Positions 35,622 through 47,112 of a stretch of DNA of 64,000 bases are shown one piece after another. Source of the DNA: Larus michahellis (Eukaryota; Chordata; Aves; Charadriiformes; Laridae); the NCBI RefSeq assembly GCF_964199755.1, contig NC_133913.1:7356201-7420200 (forward strand). The letters are read 5' to 3'. The translations under genes were made by a program, and so were the position numbers. The notes beneath the pieces were generated by a model. It was given only the letters and a program-made list of their open reading frames with translations. It did no database searches and had not been told where the DNA came from. The first letter of the stretch is position 1. Every line of letters begins with the position of its first letter.

Positions 35622-36847
35622 ATGCAGCTCGGATCTCTCATCCTCACGGCCTTCCTGGGGCAACTGCTGGGTAAGTCCTGGCTTACTATAAATGCATCCT
35701 TCTTCCCCCAAGGAAACCCTTGCCAGCCTGATCAGGATCATGCAGAGAACTACTCTTGAATTACAGGAAAACACTGTGAAATACCAGCTCACATTTCTGG
35801 TTTTGCACCTCTTTTCTCAAGATGCTCTTACTGTTTGAAAGGAGAGAGGAGAGACACCTCAGACCTCTTCTGCTGCTCTTCTCTCACCTTCAATGCCTTT
35901 CTCTCTGCCTCTCTCTTCTGATCCACCTGCTCTCACCACAGGAGATCTTGGCGCTCTCTCTCACTCTCACATTTCTCCCTTTCCAGTGCAAATCAGTAGA
36001 TCCTGTCAAAGCTCTTACAGGGACTTTAAAGCTCTCATCCCACTGACATTAACTGGGTGTCCCATTCTGCCTCCTGGCTGGCACATGTCTGCCGTGGCTT
36101 CCACTTTTCTCCTGGATGTTGACACAGCCAGGGATCCCTCTTTTCAAGCTCACCATTGTATATACTCAGGGAGCTGGGAGCCCTCGGAGATGGGATGGAT
36201 GGGGAAGCAGGGTGAATCTTTTTGCCATAGCTGCATGGGCCCCTTTACCTGCTGGAGGGTTGCTGGTCCCAGCACATGAAGGTCAGGCATGACAGGCTGT
36301 TCCCTGCTCCACTGAGCAGCAGGAACAGGAGCAGGCAGGAGGAGAAGGGACACAGCACAGCTCTCCTCAGGGTCCACGTTGGGCTTAGAGCCCGGAGCTG
36401 CTGCCCAAAAGTACTCTCCACCTGGCTTTCCCCCTGCCTTTAGGATTTTCCTGCAGGGCAATGGACAGGGAGCATTCTCTACAAGGGTTTTTTATCCACT
36501 CCTGGTTTGCTTCCCAAAGCCATTCCCTGACGAGCTGCCGACCTTCACTTCCTTCCAGGCACTATGGGACAGATCACTGTCGCCCAGCAAGAAGGACAAG
36601 TCACAGTGAAGCAGGGAGACACCTTCCAGACAACATGCACATACCAGACCTCCTACTTTCAAGGCTTGCTCTGGTATCAGCAGAGGAAAGGCCAAGGTCC
36701 CCAGCTGGTCTCCTATCAGGGAACTGCTGGCCGCAAGCCCAGTGGCCGTCTCACCACCGTGCTGAACACCACCGAGAAATACAGCCTCCTGCAGCTGGAG
36801 GAAGTCGAGCTCTCTGACAGTGCCTTGTACCTCTGTGCTGTGCAAGA
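35622..36847 (+). CDS. TRAV: TCR alpha V gene C1 (leader + V exon)
   Basis: Family C V segment. The leader exon is 35622-35670 ([16 protein letters not shown], phase 1, donor GTAAGT). The V exon is 36559-36847 after TTCCAG. Framework 1 has QTTCTYQT, framework 2 [17 protein letters not shown], framework 3 [19 protein letters not shown] and then ALYLCAVQ. Cys, Trp and Cys are all kept and there is no stop. The CAVQ end and the framework pattern are typical of V-alpha; I recall a similar chicken V-alpha-2 group, but that is memory, not a search. The intron is 888 bp. Confidence 0.92.
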
Positions 36848-36886
36848 CACTGTGGTGCAGGGAGCTTCCTTGGCTGTGCAAGAACC
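36848..36886 (+). other. 23-bp-spacer recombination signal of C1
   Basis: Heptamer CACTGTG, a 23-bp spacer, and nonamer GCAAGAACC (36878-36886). Confidence 0.88.
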
Positions 36887-36989
36887 CAGGGGAGGGAGGA
36901 GATGTGTCTGTGCAAGGCTGAGGGTGAGGGAAGAGGCCTTCATGTGTCCTCTGGCAGTGCTGCTTCCCCGGTGCACCCACAACTCTGCA

Positions 36990-38390
36990 GTCCAACATCC
37001 AAGGGCCTTTGCATTTACATATTAGCATTTTTTTCATCTTGACCACTATTAATAACCACAGCACATACATCCTCCCTCACAGCAACTGAGTTTGTCTTCT
37101 CTCAATATGGAGGCACCTTAAAATTGGTTCCATTGTTTTATTTCCCTCTTGAACTTCAGCCATGGCTGTTGATGTAAAGCGATGCTGTACCTTTTCCTTC
37201 TCCTGTCTGCATGACTAACGATAGAACAAAACAAATGCAGACAAAGTAAAGCTCAACCCAGGCAAACGCCAGCATGGGGTATCCTTGGGCCCTCATTGCC
37301 CTGCGCTCTTTGGGAAGACAGCCCCAGCCTCAGCCTCATATTAGCAGGTGTCTCCTCTACTCCCCTGGTAGAAACAAAGAACACATGACACTCTCCATGG
37401 GGTGTTTGTCATCTCCTGCAGGGACACCTTGCTGTCTGGGACCAGCCTCCTCAGCTCCTATGCAAGACGCAAGGCTGCAGCAAAGGACTGTGTGTCTCCT
37501 GACAGCCCAGCTTCCCGCAGGCTGCAAATGCTGAGTTCTGCACACAGAAAAGAGGTTCAGTTAATGAAGATTCTCCCAGGTGTAGTTGTAGGGAAATGCA
37601 TTCTCTCCAAAGGCCAAAAAAACCCACTTTAAATAACATCTGAGAGGAAAAGGAGATTTTGTATCAGCGTATCAGCACTTCAGTTCACATGTCTGTGTGG
37701 AACTGGTTGCCTCCTCTCTCAGCAGCTTTTCCTCCCTCCCCTCTTGGGCTTTGCTTGTGAGGAGTTGGAAGATGTGCAGGATCAGAAAGGGGGCTGCGTC
37801 TCTGCTGCCAGATCAACCCTTGAGCAACGCCTTGGGCAGAGGCGTTTCAGCAGGCCCAGCACTTTCCTGCAACACTTCAGTAGGTCCCCTTCCACAGTGG
37901 GAAAGTGCTCTCCAACCCCTCTGTGGGTAAAAGCAGGAATTTGGAAAGCCTCTGGCCACCCTTGGGACACTTAGGCAGCAGCCCCAGCCTCTCTTCCTGC
38001 CATGCCTCTCTCCTGCTTCCCTCTTCCCTCTGCACAGGAATTGTGTGGGACTGCAAGGTCATCTTCTCCCGTTCTGGCTCCCAGCAAAACTCCCGGCAGA
38101 CTATGGAACACCCAACCCCAAGAGGAGTCTGTGAGCCTCCCACCTGCTTGCTGCAGTGCCCAGGCTGGACGCTGCTGATCAGGCTCCCCAACCACACGAC
38201 ATACTCAAGAGGGCATTTCTAGGGAGAGACAAAGCCAGGCAGGCCACTGGCTCTGGAGGAGCCTTCCTCCCTTCCCAGGAGCAGTGCCTTAAAGGGGGCC
38301 ACGCACTGTGTCCCACACTCCCCTTCCTCTGAGGACAGTGAAGAATCCCCTTTTCCCTCCACTCTGCTCACCCGAGACTAACACCTTGCT
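36990..38390. other. 3' flank of C1, no gene recognised
   Basis: 36990-37200 is homologous to the C3 3' flank at 55960-56150. The remainder to 38390 has no recognised gene. Confidence 0.5.
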
Positions 38391-38399
38391 CACTGCGCG

Positions 38400-38600
38400 C
38401 TTGCCAGAGTGTCCACACAGGGAAGGACAACACAGAGAAAGAGGCTGGGATGCAGCAGAACTTTCATACCCCAAAGGATGAAAACAATGTTCCTTCAAGC
38501 AGAGGGTCACCCTGGAGAGAACACCAGGAACAGTGGAGCTTTAGTGCCCTTTGCCTGTAGCAGAGTTCCTGCAGGGCATCCCTCAGCTTGCCCTGAGGAG
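38400..38600 (-). pseudogene. Probable keratin 3'-UTR relic
   Basis: Similar to the 3' end of the keratin at 26320-26500: 'cacagggaaggacaacac' and 'gatgcagcagaacttt', with the ATTAAA word lost. No keratin coding sequence is found next to it, so the gene body seems to have been deleted. Confidence 0.5.
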
Positions 38601-38775
38601 GGAGAGGTGCAGCACGTTCCCCCCTAGGCTGGCCTGGGCAGACTAAAGAGGACCAGAAGCCAACATGAGAGGAGAGGGAAAGGGGAGAGCAGCAGGAAGC
38701 AAAGGTAGACATGAGCCATGCTTTCAGCCTTCCTTTGCAAGGAGAATGGGAGATGTTTAATCTCTCCAAAAGGGA

Positions 38776-39660
38776 ATGACCAGGAGCTCCATCCTCCCTT
38801 CATTCACATGTCAGCACTCATATAAACGCACGTGCATGCACACCCAGTTACACAGGACCCCCTGCACATGCACACACATTCACCCCCCCAGATTGTCATC
38901 ACATAAGCGTTCCCTTACATACTCGCACTTGCATGTACGTATATATGCAAGCTCCTGCACAAACACACAGATGTATGTGCTTGTCTCCATGAACGTATGC
39001 CCACAGACACACACACACACACACTGACAACACACACACGCACTTGCTCACCTGCAAAAACATGCGTGGACACAAACACACGCACAGACACATGGAGAAA
39101 TGCCCTTGTTCACACACATGCTGGCAGACACACACTCTCACGTGTGCATTTGCAAATACCCGCACAAATGCAAACACAGAGGCACAAATATGCCCCCAGG
39201 CACAGACAGATGCATATGCACATGAGGAAGCCCAGCCTCCCCCCACACTCTGAGAAGCAGGACTCCACGGGCAGTTCTCTGCCCCTGTGACCCTGACAAC
39301 TTCAGGCAAGTCCGTGTGTGAGAGACAAAGTCAAAGCTCAAGACCATCCCTATTGCTGCAGCTCCAGACATTCTCCACTTTACAAGTCAAAATGATCCTG
39401 AAGTTTTGCAAGCTCTGGCCCATCCCTGGTTGATTGCTGTAGGGCAGTTGTGGAGGTCTGGGACCAGTTCCAGCTTCAGCGCTGGGAGAGGTGCTGCCCT
39501 GACATGCTCACATGGCAGCAAATGTTGTGTGTGGGGGCAGCCTACAGCTGCAAATGCTGGGGCTGGGACACCAGAGAGGAAGCTGGCCTGATGAAGTTGC
39601 CTTAAGATAAATACCATCTCTTCAAAAGACAAACTAATATTAATTAGCAGGTGGCATCAG
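38776..39660. repeat. CA-rich repeat plus flank, partner 22880-23960
   Basis: Imperfect (CA)n at 38800-39230, including a pure run near 39006-39023, followed by flank shared with 23420-23960 ('gaagcaggac', 'aggcaagtcc'). Confidence 0.8.
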
Positions 39661-40214
39661 GAGGAGATTTCAAGCTGTCTGAGCCAAGCCCTGACATCTG
39701 TCAGTGAACGTGGCTCATTTGAGCTCAGGGAGCTGCTCTGCTGAGGTGACCATCTCCTCATCTGCTTTTAGCACTGGAGCAGCCGGGAGAGTCAGAGGAG
39801 TGGTGGCAGAAGGCTGTGCCCAGCACTGCACAGGCACCAGGAGGACAAGCCTTGTGCCTGGAGAGCCTCCCAGAAAGGCTGGCATTTTCCGAGGGTCCTC
39901 ACCTGGCCTGAAAGACTCCCATTCAGGTCCCGCCAACTGGGACCTGCCTCCCATGGAAGGAGTCCCTCTCCCAGCTGTGCTCTGCAAGGGCAGCATCAGG
40001 AAGCAAGGTGCCAGCCAGACGGGTTTGTTAGAAATCTTCTCAGAAAGCGGCTGCCACATTGCTTAGGCTAAATCATCTGCTTCTGTCATTAGCCACAGGG
40101 CAGCCATAATAGATATGTACAATGTGTGTAAAAAGCACACCTATGTCAGGGTTTTCCATTGTTGGATGTTGAGCGTGGCAGTGGCTGCTCTGGTGGACCA
40201 TTATGCCTTGTCCT

Positions 40215-41170
40215 GTCACTACAGGCCCTCATAAAAAGCCCTTCTCCATCCTATAACCCCACTTAATATATTGACGTGCAGCAATGAGGTCTCACTGGAG
40301 CCTTCTCTTTAGTGTCCCTGGCTGAAGAACTCCAACTCTCTCAGCTTTTCTTCCTAAGACAGGTGTTCCAGTCCTCGGGTCATTTTTTACAGCCATCCCG
40401 TGGTCCCTGTCTTTCTTTATTGGAACCCCAGAACAGCCGGACACAGTACTCGAGGTGGGCTCTCACCAGAGCGGAGCAGAAGGGGAGAATCACCTCCCTT
40501 GACCTGCTGGAAAAGCTTCTTTTGATGCAGCTCAGGATACAACTGGCTTTCTGGGCTATAAGCACACATTGTCAGCTCGTGTCCAGTTTTTCAACCACTG
40601 GTATCCCCAAGTCTTTCTCCACAGAGCTGCTCTCAATCAACTTGACTCCCGGTCTGTACTGATAATGGAGATTGCCCCAGGCCAGCTGCAGAACCTTGCA
40701 CTTGGTCTTGTGGGACTTCAGGAGGTTCCTATGCACCCATTCCGCCAGACTGTCAAGGTCCCTCTGGATGGCATCCCTTCCCTCAAGAGTACCAACTGCA
40801 CCACTCAGCTTGGTGTCACCTGCAAAATTGCCGAGGGTGCACTCAATCCCACTGTCTATGTTATTAATGAAGGTATCAAACACTATTGGTCCCAGTATGG
40901 ACAGGACAAGGGCTAATTGTTTTAAACAGAAAGAGGGTAGAATTAGGTTGGACATTTTGTATAATTTGGAAATTTGCATAAGGGTGGTGAGACACTGGAG
41001 CAAGTTGCCCAGAGAAGTGGTGGATGCCCCGTCATTGGAAGTGTTCAAGGTCAGGCTGGATTGGACTTTGAGCAATCTGATCTAGTGACAGATGTCCCTG
41101 CCCGTGGCCGGAGTGTTGGATTAGTCGGTCTTTCAAAGTTCTTTCCAACACAAACCATTCTCTGAATCTA
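40215..41170. mobile_element. Two CR1 pieces joined head to head
   Basis: 40215-40915 is reverse CR1: reverse-strand frame with GPIVFDTFINNID, FAGDTKLSG and LIESSSVEKDLGI. From about 40915 to 41170 it is forward CR1 3' end ('gacactggagcaagttgcccag', 'tctgaatctatgac'). The same junction is found at about 53140 in the C3 unit, so both copies descend from one rearranged ancestor. Confidence 0.85.
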
Positions 41171-41289
41171 TGACAACCCCAGCCACGCCCACCACGGGCA
41201 CTGCTGCGCTGCTTGACGGAAACACCTTTCCCCGTCCAGCCATACCCAGACACGGGCGCTGGGGCAACTGTTCCCCTGCCGCCAGGCGT

Positions 41290-41356
41290 TGTCATCAGCA
41301 TCAGCGCTGGCACCAGCATCAAGCATCAAGCATCAGCATCGCAATCAGCATCAAGT
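41290..41356. repeat. CATCAG/CATCAA simple repeat
   Basis: Short run of 'catcagcatcaag' units just upstream of the C2 promoter region. It is absent from the C3 copy, where other sequence lies between the CR1 pair and the leader. Confidence 0.7.
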
Positions 41357-41556
41357 AAGATGTGACATTACTGAAGGAGAGAAAACCACAGCACAGGCAT
41401 TTGAGATGTGCTAAGAACAAGCATTTTCTCCTCCCCATTTCATTCTTTGTTCCCCTTGCAGAGTCATTTCCGGCAGCTCTGCTCTCTCGGGGCTCTTGGT
41501 GGGGATGTGTGATTTTTCTGAGTCTCTCCCACACACGCAGGAGGATCGGTCTCAGC

Positions 41557-42864
41557 ATGCACCTCGGGTATCTTGTCCTTGCTGCCTTCCTGAGGCAACC
41601 ACTGGGTAAGCATTGGCTTTGACTGGAGGCATGATTCCCCTTCTTCCCAGGAGACCCTCACCCCCTCAACAGGTCTCTGCAGGGAGTTGCTCTTGAATTA
41701 CGGGCAAATGTTGGGAAACACCAGATCGCAAGTGTGGTTTTGCACCTGCTTTCTCAAGATACTGCTGCTACTGATGGAAAAGAAAAGATGAGACCGAGAA
41801 GAAAGAGCTCCTCTCCTGACCATCACAGACCTCTTGCCTTCCTTTTCTCTTGCCACCCATCCACCTCTCTCTGCCTGTCTCTTCTGATCTCTCTGGGCCC
41901 AGTGTTTTGCAGACATATCACTGCAGAAGCTCTTTTCTATCTTGGTAGTACACCTTTTCTGACCTTGGCTTGTGTTTTGACGCACAGGGTTTTTGAAAGC
42001 TGATGCAGGGACATGAAAGCTCTCTCATGCCACTCACGTTCTTAGGGTGTCCCAGTCTCTCTCCTGGCTGGCACATGTCATGCAGCTTGCCTGGACTATC
42101 CATTCCTCCTGCAAGTCCTCAATACCTGGGCTTCTTTTTCCCTCCCTTTCTTGACTTTGTAGACTCCTGAGAGGACAGGGAATGGGGAGCAGGATGAAAC
42201 TCCTCACAGGTGTTCCCATGATCTCTCACCATGCTGGAGGTGTCCTGGAGCCAGCACAGGAAGGTCAGGCACCACAGGCTCTTCCCTGGAGACTCTGGGC
42301 AGCAGGAGAGTGGAAATTAAAAGTGTGGGTGAAAGCACAGCTCTCCTCTGGGGGTATCCCTGTGGGAGGTAGTTGGCATTACTGTGTTGTGGGATCCATG
42401 CTGAGCTGAGGTGTGAGGCTGCCTGCCCAAAGATACCGCCTTGCTGTACCCATCCATGGGGCTAGTGCTGCAGAGAAAGGAAAAGGGAGCCTGCTCCTCT
42501 GACATATTACATCTCCTCTTGTTTTGAGTCTCTGAGTCTTTCCCTGCACAGTCACTGACCCTCTCTTTCTTCCAGGCACCGTGGGACAGACCACTGTCAC
42601 CCAGCAAGAAGCACAAGTCACAGTGAAGCAGGGAGACATCTTTGAAACCACCTGCACCTACAGAACACCCAGCTTTGATGCCTTGCTCTGGTACCATCAG
42701 AGGAAAGGACAAGCCCCACAGCGTATCTCCTATCAGGCAGCAGCTGGTCGCAAGCGCAGCGGCCGTCTCACCACCGTGCTGAACACCACCGAGAAATACA
42801 GCCTCCTGCAGCTGGAGAAAGTCGAGCTCTCTGACAGTGCCTTGTACCTCTGTGCTGTGCAAGA
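41557..42864 (+). CDS. TRAV: TCR alpha V gene C2 (leader + V exon)
   Basis: Family C V segment. The leader exon is 41557-41605 ([16 protein letters not shown], phase 1, donor GTAAGC). The V exon is 42576-42864 after TTCCAG. The first Cys is in ETTCTYRT, the Trp in [10 protein letters not shown], and the second Cys in ALYLCAVQ; there is no stop. CDR1 (PSFDA) and framework 2 (QAPQRISYQ) differ from C1 and C3. The coding part is intact, but the recombination heptamer is poor (CACCCCG). The 970-bp intron shares its first 550 bp with C3 and not with C1. Confidence 0.92.
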
Positions 42865-42903
42865 CACCCCGGTGCAGGGAGCTTCCTTGTCTGTACAAGA
42901 ACG
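42865..42903 (+). other. 23-bp-spacer recombination signal of C2, weak heptamer
   Basis: Heptamer CACCCCG, a 23-bp spacer, and nonamer ACAAGAACG (42895-42903). The CAC is kept, but positions 4-6 depart from consensus; the paralogues have CACTGTG and CACAGTG. Confidence 0.75.
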
Positions 42904-43089
42904 CAGGGGAGGAAGGAGATGTGTCTGTGCAAGGCTGAGGGTGAGGGAAGGGGCTGTCAGGTGTGCCCTGGCAGTGCTGCTTCCCCTGTTCACCCAGGGA
43001 TCTGCAGGACAAGATTCTCTTCCAGGAGAGGACAGTGTCAGTGACCTGAGAAGAAAGAGAAGGTGGTGAAAGACTCTCAGGTTCCCTTG

Positions 43090-44280
43090 TTTTCACCGGG
43101 GGTTATGTGGTTATTCTGCCCAATGGCTCTGGTGAGCTGGTGGGCAATGCAGGAGGTTGTGGGGGTTTGTGCAATGGTTCCTCACTGCTGCTCTTTGCTT
43201 TCTGGATCTCCCTGCTGCACACTGCTTCTGTAGGGTTTCCTGTGGGCCTGTCTCTTTGAGTCTCTCCTCTGAGATATGTCCCTTAGCGGCTGGAGTTCAA
43301 AGAAAGATGGAAAACTTGCCCTCTGGCAATGGTCCTTCCTGGAATTACAAGATTACAATAATTTTCAAAAATACTCAGAACCACCTTGTGGACCCTCCAG
43401 TTGCTGTATGGCTGTGTGCTGAGGTCTGGAGGACCTGCTCTCCCCATTGCACTCCCCCCATCCTTGGAGGCCTTCTCATGCAGTACCTCATAGGCTTCCC
43501 GCAGCCCTGCCCCAGTGTGACCAGGCTGTACAGCTCTATCCATGATCTTGGTAGGGGAGCAGACCACCAAGCAGAGGTGGACAACATGCCCTGCCAGAAG
43601 AAGAGCTGGCCTAGGGGAAAGATACTTTGTGATTCCAACATCAACCTGGGAGTCCCCTTAGCCCTGCACATCTGTGCAACTGCTGGGCTGTGCTGGGGAC
43701 TCTTTGGGGGCAGAAGGTGTATGGGTGGCCTGCTCTTACTATCCTTGCCCTTGGGTCAGGCCGTGCTCCCGCTTTCAGGGGACAAGTGGGAAGATTAGGA
43801 TGAGAAGGTCAGGGGTCGTTCTGATGACTTTTTCTCAAACCATCTTTGCTCCTGCATCCTTGGGGGCCATCTTCTGACTGAGCTTCATTTCCTGCCACAG
43901 GGCTATCCAGAGCAGAAGGAATTCCCTTCTGCATAGGCTTGTGAGCTGCTGACCTCTCAGAGCCTCCAGCAGCACTGGGGAGCACTCTCTAAGGGAAAGC
44001 AATGGTCAGTCTCCTTGTTGCAGGACGTGTTATGACGCCAAGAGATTGTAAGTGAGCAGAGATGCTGGAATACAGGGCCTGACACCCACTGGCTGTGGAG
44101 GAGATGAGTATATCTTCCTCAGCTCCAAGGGACAGTGATTGGAAGACACCCATTGCCCCTTCCTCTTCTGCTTGTGCCCTCACCTTATCCCCTGCCACCC
44201 AAGACAATGCCTTTCTTCCGTAGCATACAAGGTAAGGTCCACCATGAAAAGGATGAGATGGAAGCAGAGGTCAGCATGCA
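43090..44280. other. No gene recognised
   Basis: Between C2 and the third keratin 3' end. A 213-codon forward ORF at 43157-43798 has no domain or codon pattern that I recognise. Confidence 0.4.
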
Positions 44281-44286
44281 GAAAAC

Positions 44287-44292
44287 TTTAAT
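44287..44292 (-). terminator. Candidate keratin polyadenylation signal (ATTAAA)
   Basis: ATTAAA on the reverse strand about 380 bp beyond the keratin stop, in the same context as 26366-26371. Confidence 0.5.
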
Positions 44293-44670
44293 GACTCTGA
44301 GGTGGAAAGAAGTTCACTTGTAGAGGAGGCGGCCAGAGCAGGGAGAGGATCAGCAGCTGCCAAAACTCTGCTGCCATTGCCCACAGTTGAGATCCCACAG
44401 GCCTGTCCCACAGAGGCAGAGGGGCCAGCAGATGGCCCATGGTGGCTTTGCAGGTCTTACAACCCCAAAAAACAGAAGACAAGAAGGAGATGGGAGAGAA
44501 GATAAGGCAGGGAAGTTAGACTTTGGCCACATTTTCAGAGCGCCCCAGCAGCTCTCCTTTGGAAGGGCAGCAATGGATGCTCAGCCTCCCTAAAATCAAT
44601 GGCCAGGAGCTTTGTCCTGAATCCAGCATCAGGTACCTGGGGGTCCTTGTCAGGGCTGTCACCAGCGCAT

Positions 44671-44985
44671 TTAGCAGGGGGGGCACCTTCTGCCATAGTA
44701 GCAGCTGGAAATGCCAGAGAGGTCACAGCACCCAGAGGTGATGGGCACTCCATCACAGCTGAGGATGCTGCCAACGGCAGCGGAGGTGGAGGATCCCACA
44801 ACGGTGTTCTGTGGGAAGGAGCTGAGGATGGGGCCGGGCAGGGTCACCATCACACCAAGAGGCTCAATGATGACGGTGGAGTTCTGGCACTGCCTGACAC
44901 AGGGCTCGATGCAGCTGTTGGCCAGTGGGGTCGGGCCACAGGGCTGGCAGGGTTGGCAGGGCTGACACTGGTCATAGCAGGACAT
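44671..44985 (-). CDS. Feather beta-keratin, complete, 104 residues
   Basis: Feather beta-keratin with start ATG at 44983-44985 ([10 protein letters not shown]). It has an extra Gln-Pro-Cys unit in the head compared with the 26.7-kb copy (QPC three times), then [14 protein letters not shown], the beta core [15 protein letters not shown], the Ser-Gly segment and a tail [11 protein letters not shown]. This gives a longer, more Cys-rich protein of normal family length. Exon 2 starts at 45006 after a splice acceptor, and noncoding exon 1 ends at 45387 with donor AG|GTTAGT. The coding core is nearly identical to the other keratin, while flanks are more diverged. It lies 1.8 kb downstream of C2 on the opposite strand. 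Confidence 0.95.
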   Translation of the reverse strand: MSCYDQCQPCQPCQPCGPTPLANSCIEPCVRQCQNSTVIIEPLGVMVTLPGPILSSFPQNTVVGSSTSAAVGSILSCDGVPITSGCCDLSGISSCYYGRRCPPC

Positions 44986-45386
44986 GTCTTGGCTTTGGAG
45001 GTGCACCTGGGAGAGAAGGCAGGGAGGAAGCAAAACAAGGGGATGTGTGAGGAGCAGCCCATCACATCACCATGAGAGAGACAAAGAATATGTAGAGCTG
45101 GGAGACGGAGGCTGTGCCAAGAATGTGAGGACTTCTTGGCCTCGTTCTGACAGGGCCCAAAAAGAGCCACCAGCTCCTATGCAGCTACTGCCTGGCCCCT
45201 GAGTCCAGAAGCCACCTCAGCACAATCCCAGCCTCCCTCCATGTCTAACCTTCTCCCTGCTTCCCCCTCCCATGACAAGCAGCCCCATGAGCTGGCAGGG
45301 AACAAAGCCAGTCTCAGCTGAGAGGTCAGCTGAAGTGAGACCTCCTTTTAGAGAAAGCAGAGAAGGAGAAGGGGCTTCAAACTAAC

Positions 45387-45454
45387 CTGACTCCCAAGGA
45401 GAAGGAGGCAAGAGAAGTGGATGAGAGAGTGAGGAGCTGGGCTGGCTTTTATCA
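45387..45454 (-). promoter_or_regulatory. Keratin promoter and noncoding exon 1
   Basis: The TATA box is degenerate, GATAAAAG at 45447-45454, where the other two keratins have TATAAAA. Exon 1 ends at 45387. Confidence 0.7.
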
Positions 45455-45789
45455 TGCACCTCAACTGCCCCACACTGCCAGAGGCATCCCTTGTAGAGGT
45501 GATCCTTTGCTGATAAGCTCCTTGAATGCAAAACATCCCAACCAATGTTACAGGCTGTGTTTCGGCTTCCTGAATTACTGTCTTTCCATTTACGGCTTTA
45601 TGCCAGGCACATTCCCCAGTGGAGGCATCTTTTGCATGACAGGATGAGGGGCCCAAGCATTTCTGGTGCAAAACACGTCAGCGTGGGCAGACGACTCATC
45701 TCACATGCTGGAAGAGACCAGGAAAGGTCACTCAAGACACACTAAACAGATGCTTTGACAACACACACACATATTCACAAACTAATCTA

Positions 45790-46110
45790 AACCTCCAGGC
45801 ATCTAGAGTGAAATAAGGAGACTCAAGACACCCAATGAGAGGCTGCCTACACTGTCCAGGGCACAGGACATGGACCTGACAGAGTCATCTTCTGCAAATC
45901 CTGTTTGAAAGAGTTCATTGTAGCTGAGGGAAGACTGATGTGCACTCAGGGAGAGCCAGAGATGCAGCTGAGGAGAGTAACATACCCAGCTTGATGCCAT
46001 TCACCCACAGAAAAGCCCTTTCTCTGTTATCCATCTGTGCCTGAGTACCAGGGACATGGATATGGGGTTTAGCCATGGGATGGAGGTGTTTGTAGGCTCT
46101 GGTGGAAAAG
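45790..46110. repeat. Duplicated segment, partner 20300-20610
   Basis: Homologous to the sequence preceding the CR1 piece at 20.6 kb. It ends about 150 bp before the retroviral remnant. Confidence 0.75.
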
Positions 46111-46274
46111 CCTGTGGGTTCACTTCTGACCGTATGATGAAGCAAGCCATGTGCAGGTGACCAGGTAGGCAGGCCCTGCTGTGAGCTTAGTTCGGAGATC
46201 AGAAGCAACCATTGGTCATTTGCAGGATCGGTGTCTCCAGGAAGATGATTCATTCCATTTCCTGTGGACATCTG

Positions 46275-46337
46275 CTTAGATGGCGGTTACTACTTGTTCA
46301 CAATTCACTTAGATGGCGGTTACTACTTGTTCACAAT
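46275..46337 (+). repeat. 30-bp direct repeat at the retroviral edge
   Basis: A 30-bp word occurs at 46275-46304 and 46308-46337, period 33 bp. It covers the first codons of the remaining integrase frame. An in-frame TAG directly precedes ATG 46313. Confidence 0.9.
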
Positions 46338-47059
46338 GTCGCCTACGACTCAATAAAGATCATCCGAGTAAGGCGCCTCCTTTACACATTCGGGACAAGA
46401 AAAGATTGTGGCATTCATGGCAAATTGATTATATTGGGCCCTTGAGATCATCAGGTGAGAAAAGATACGTCCTAGTCGGAGTGGAGATTATCTCTGGCCT
46501 CACTATGGCCACCAGCTTCAAATCAGCTACTGGGAACAACACAGTGAAAGGCCTAAAAGGGTGGTTCAGCACACTTCCCCTTCCTGAGGAAATCCAAAGT
46601 GATAACGGTTCACACTTTACCGCTACAGTGGTACAAGATTGGGCCAAAGAAGAAGGGATTCGATGGGTATTTCATACTCCCTATTATCCTCAGGCTAATG
46701 GCATTGTTGAACGCACCAATGGATTGGTTAAGCGTTTTGCAAAAACTCATGAACCTGGTTGGCATTTGCGATTGGATGATGCCATCTATCAATTAAATAA
46801 CAGATGGAGTGGAGATGGCTGTCCTAAAATGAAAGCTTTCTGTGTATCTGCTGATATCATCACTCCAAAAGTTCCCAATGAACCACGAAAATACCTAGGA
46901 CAATTTCACCCTGGGCAACCTGTGTTAGTGAAAATGCCTCAAATTGGCACAGTACCAATGGTGTTAGCTACTCCCAAAAACCCCCATGCATGGGAAGCCA
47001 AAGACTGTTCAGGGAAGATACACCGGATCAGCACCCGGTGGATCTCGCCCTCTTTTTAA
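46313..47059 (+). pseudogene. pol: Retroviral integrase, C-terminal part of pol
   Basis: A 248-codon open frame for most of a retroviral integrase, which joins viral DNA ends to host DNA. Visible parts: the Cys-Cys half of the N-terminal zinc finger (TCSQC); the catalytic core with Asp in WQIDYIGP, Asp in QSDNGSHF and Glu in GIVERTNG, the last two separated by 35 residues (DD35E); and a C-terminal basic domain ending at 47059. The His-His half and all upstream pol are missing, so it is a 5'-truncated remnant. No stop or frameshift interrupts what remains. Confidence 0.9.
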
Positions 47060-47112
47060 CCCCGTCGGTCAAATGAGACCGAGCAGATTTTCTTTTCCTT
47101 TGTGTCTTACAG

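Noticed and set aside
35955..36045. Possible additional exon between the C1 leader and V exon
   Set aside because: Leader and V exon join in phase 1 without it, and the sequence has no conserved open frame in C3.
36990..38300. Search for TCR J, D or C segments between V genes
   Set aside because: No FGxG J motif with a 12-bp-spacer signal and no constant-domain sequence was recognised here or elsewhere in the window.
43157..43798. A 213-codon forward ORF downstream of C2
   Set aside because: Composition and lack of any recognisable motif or conserved copy after C1 or C3 suggest chance.
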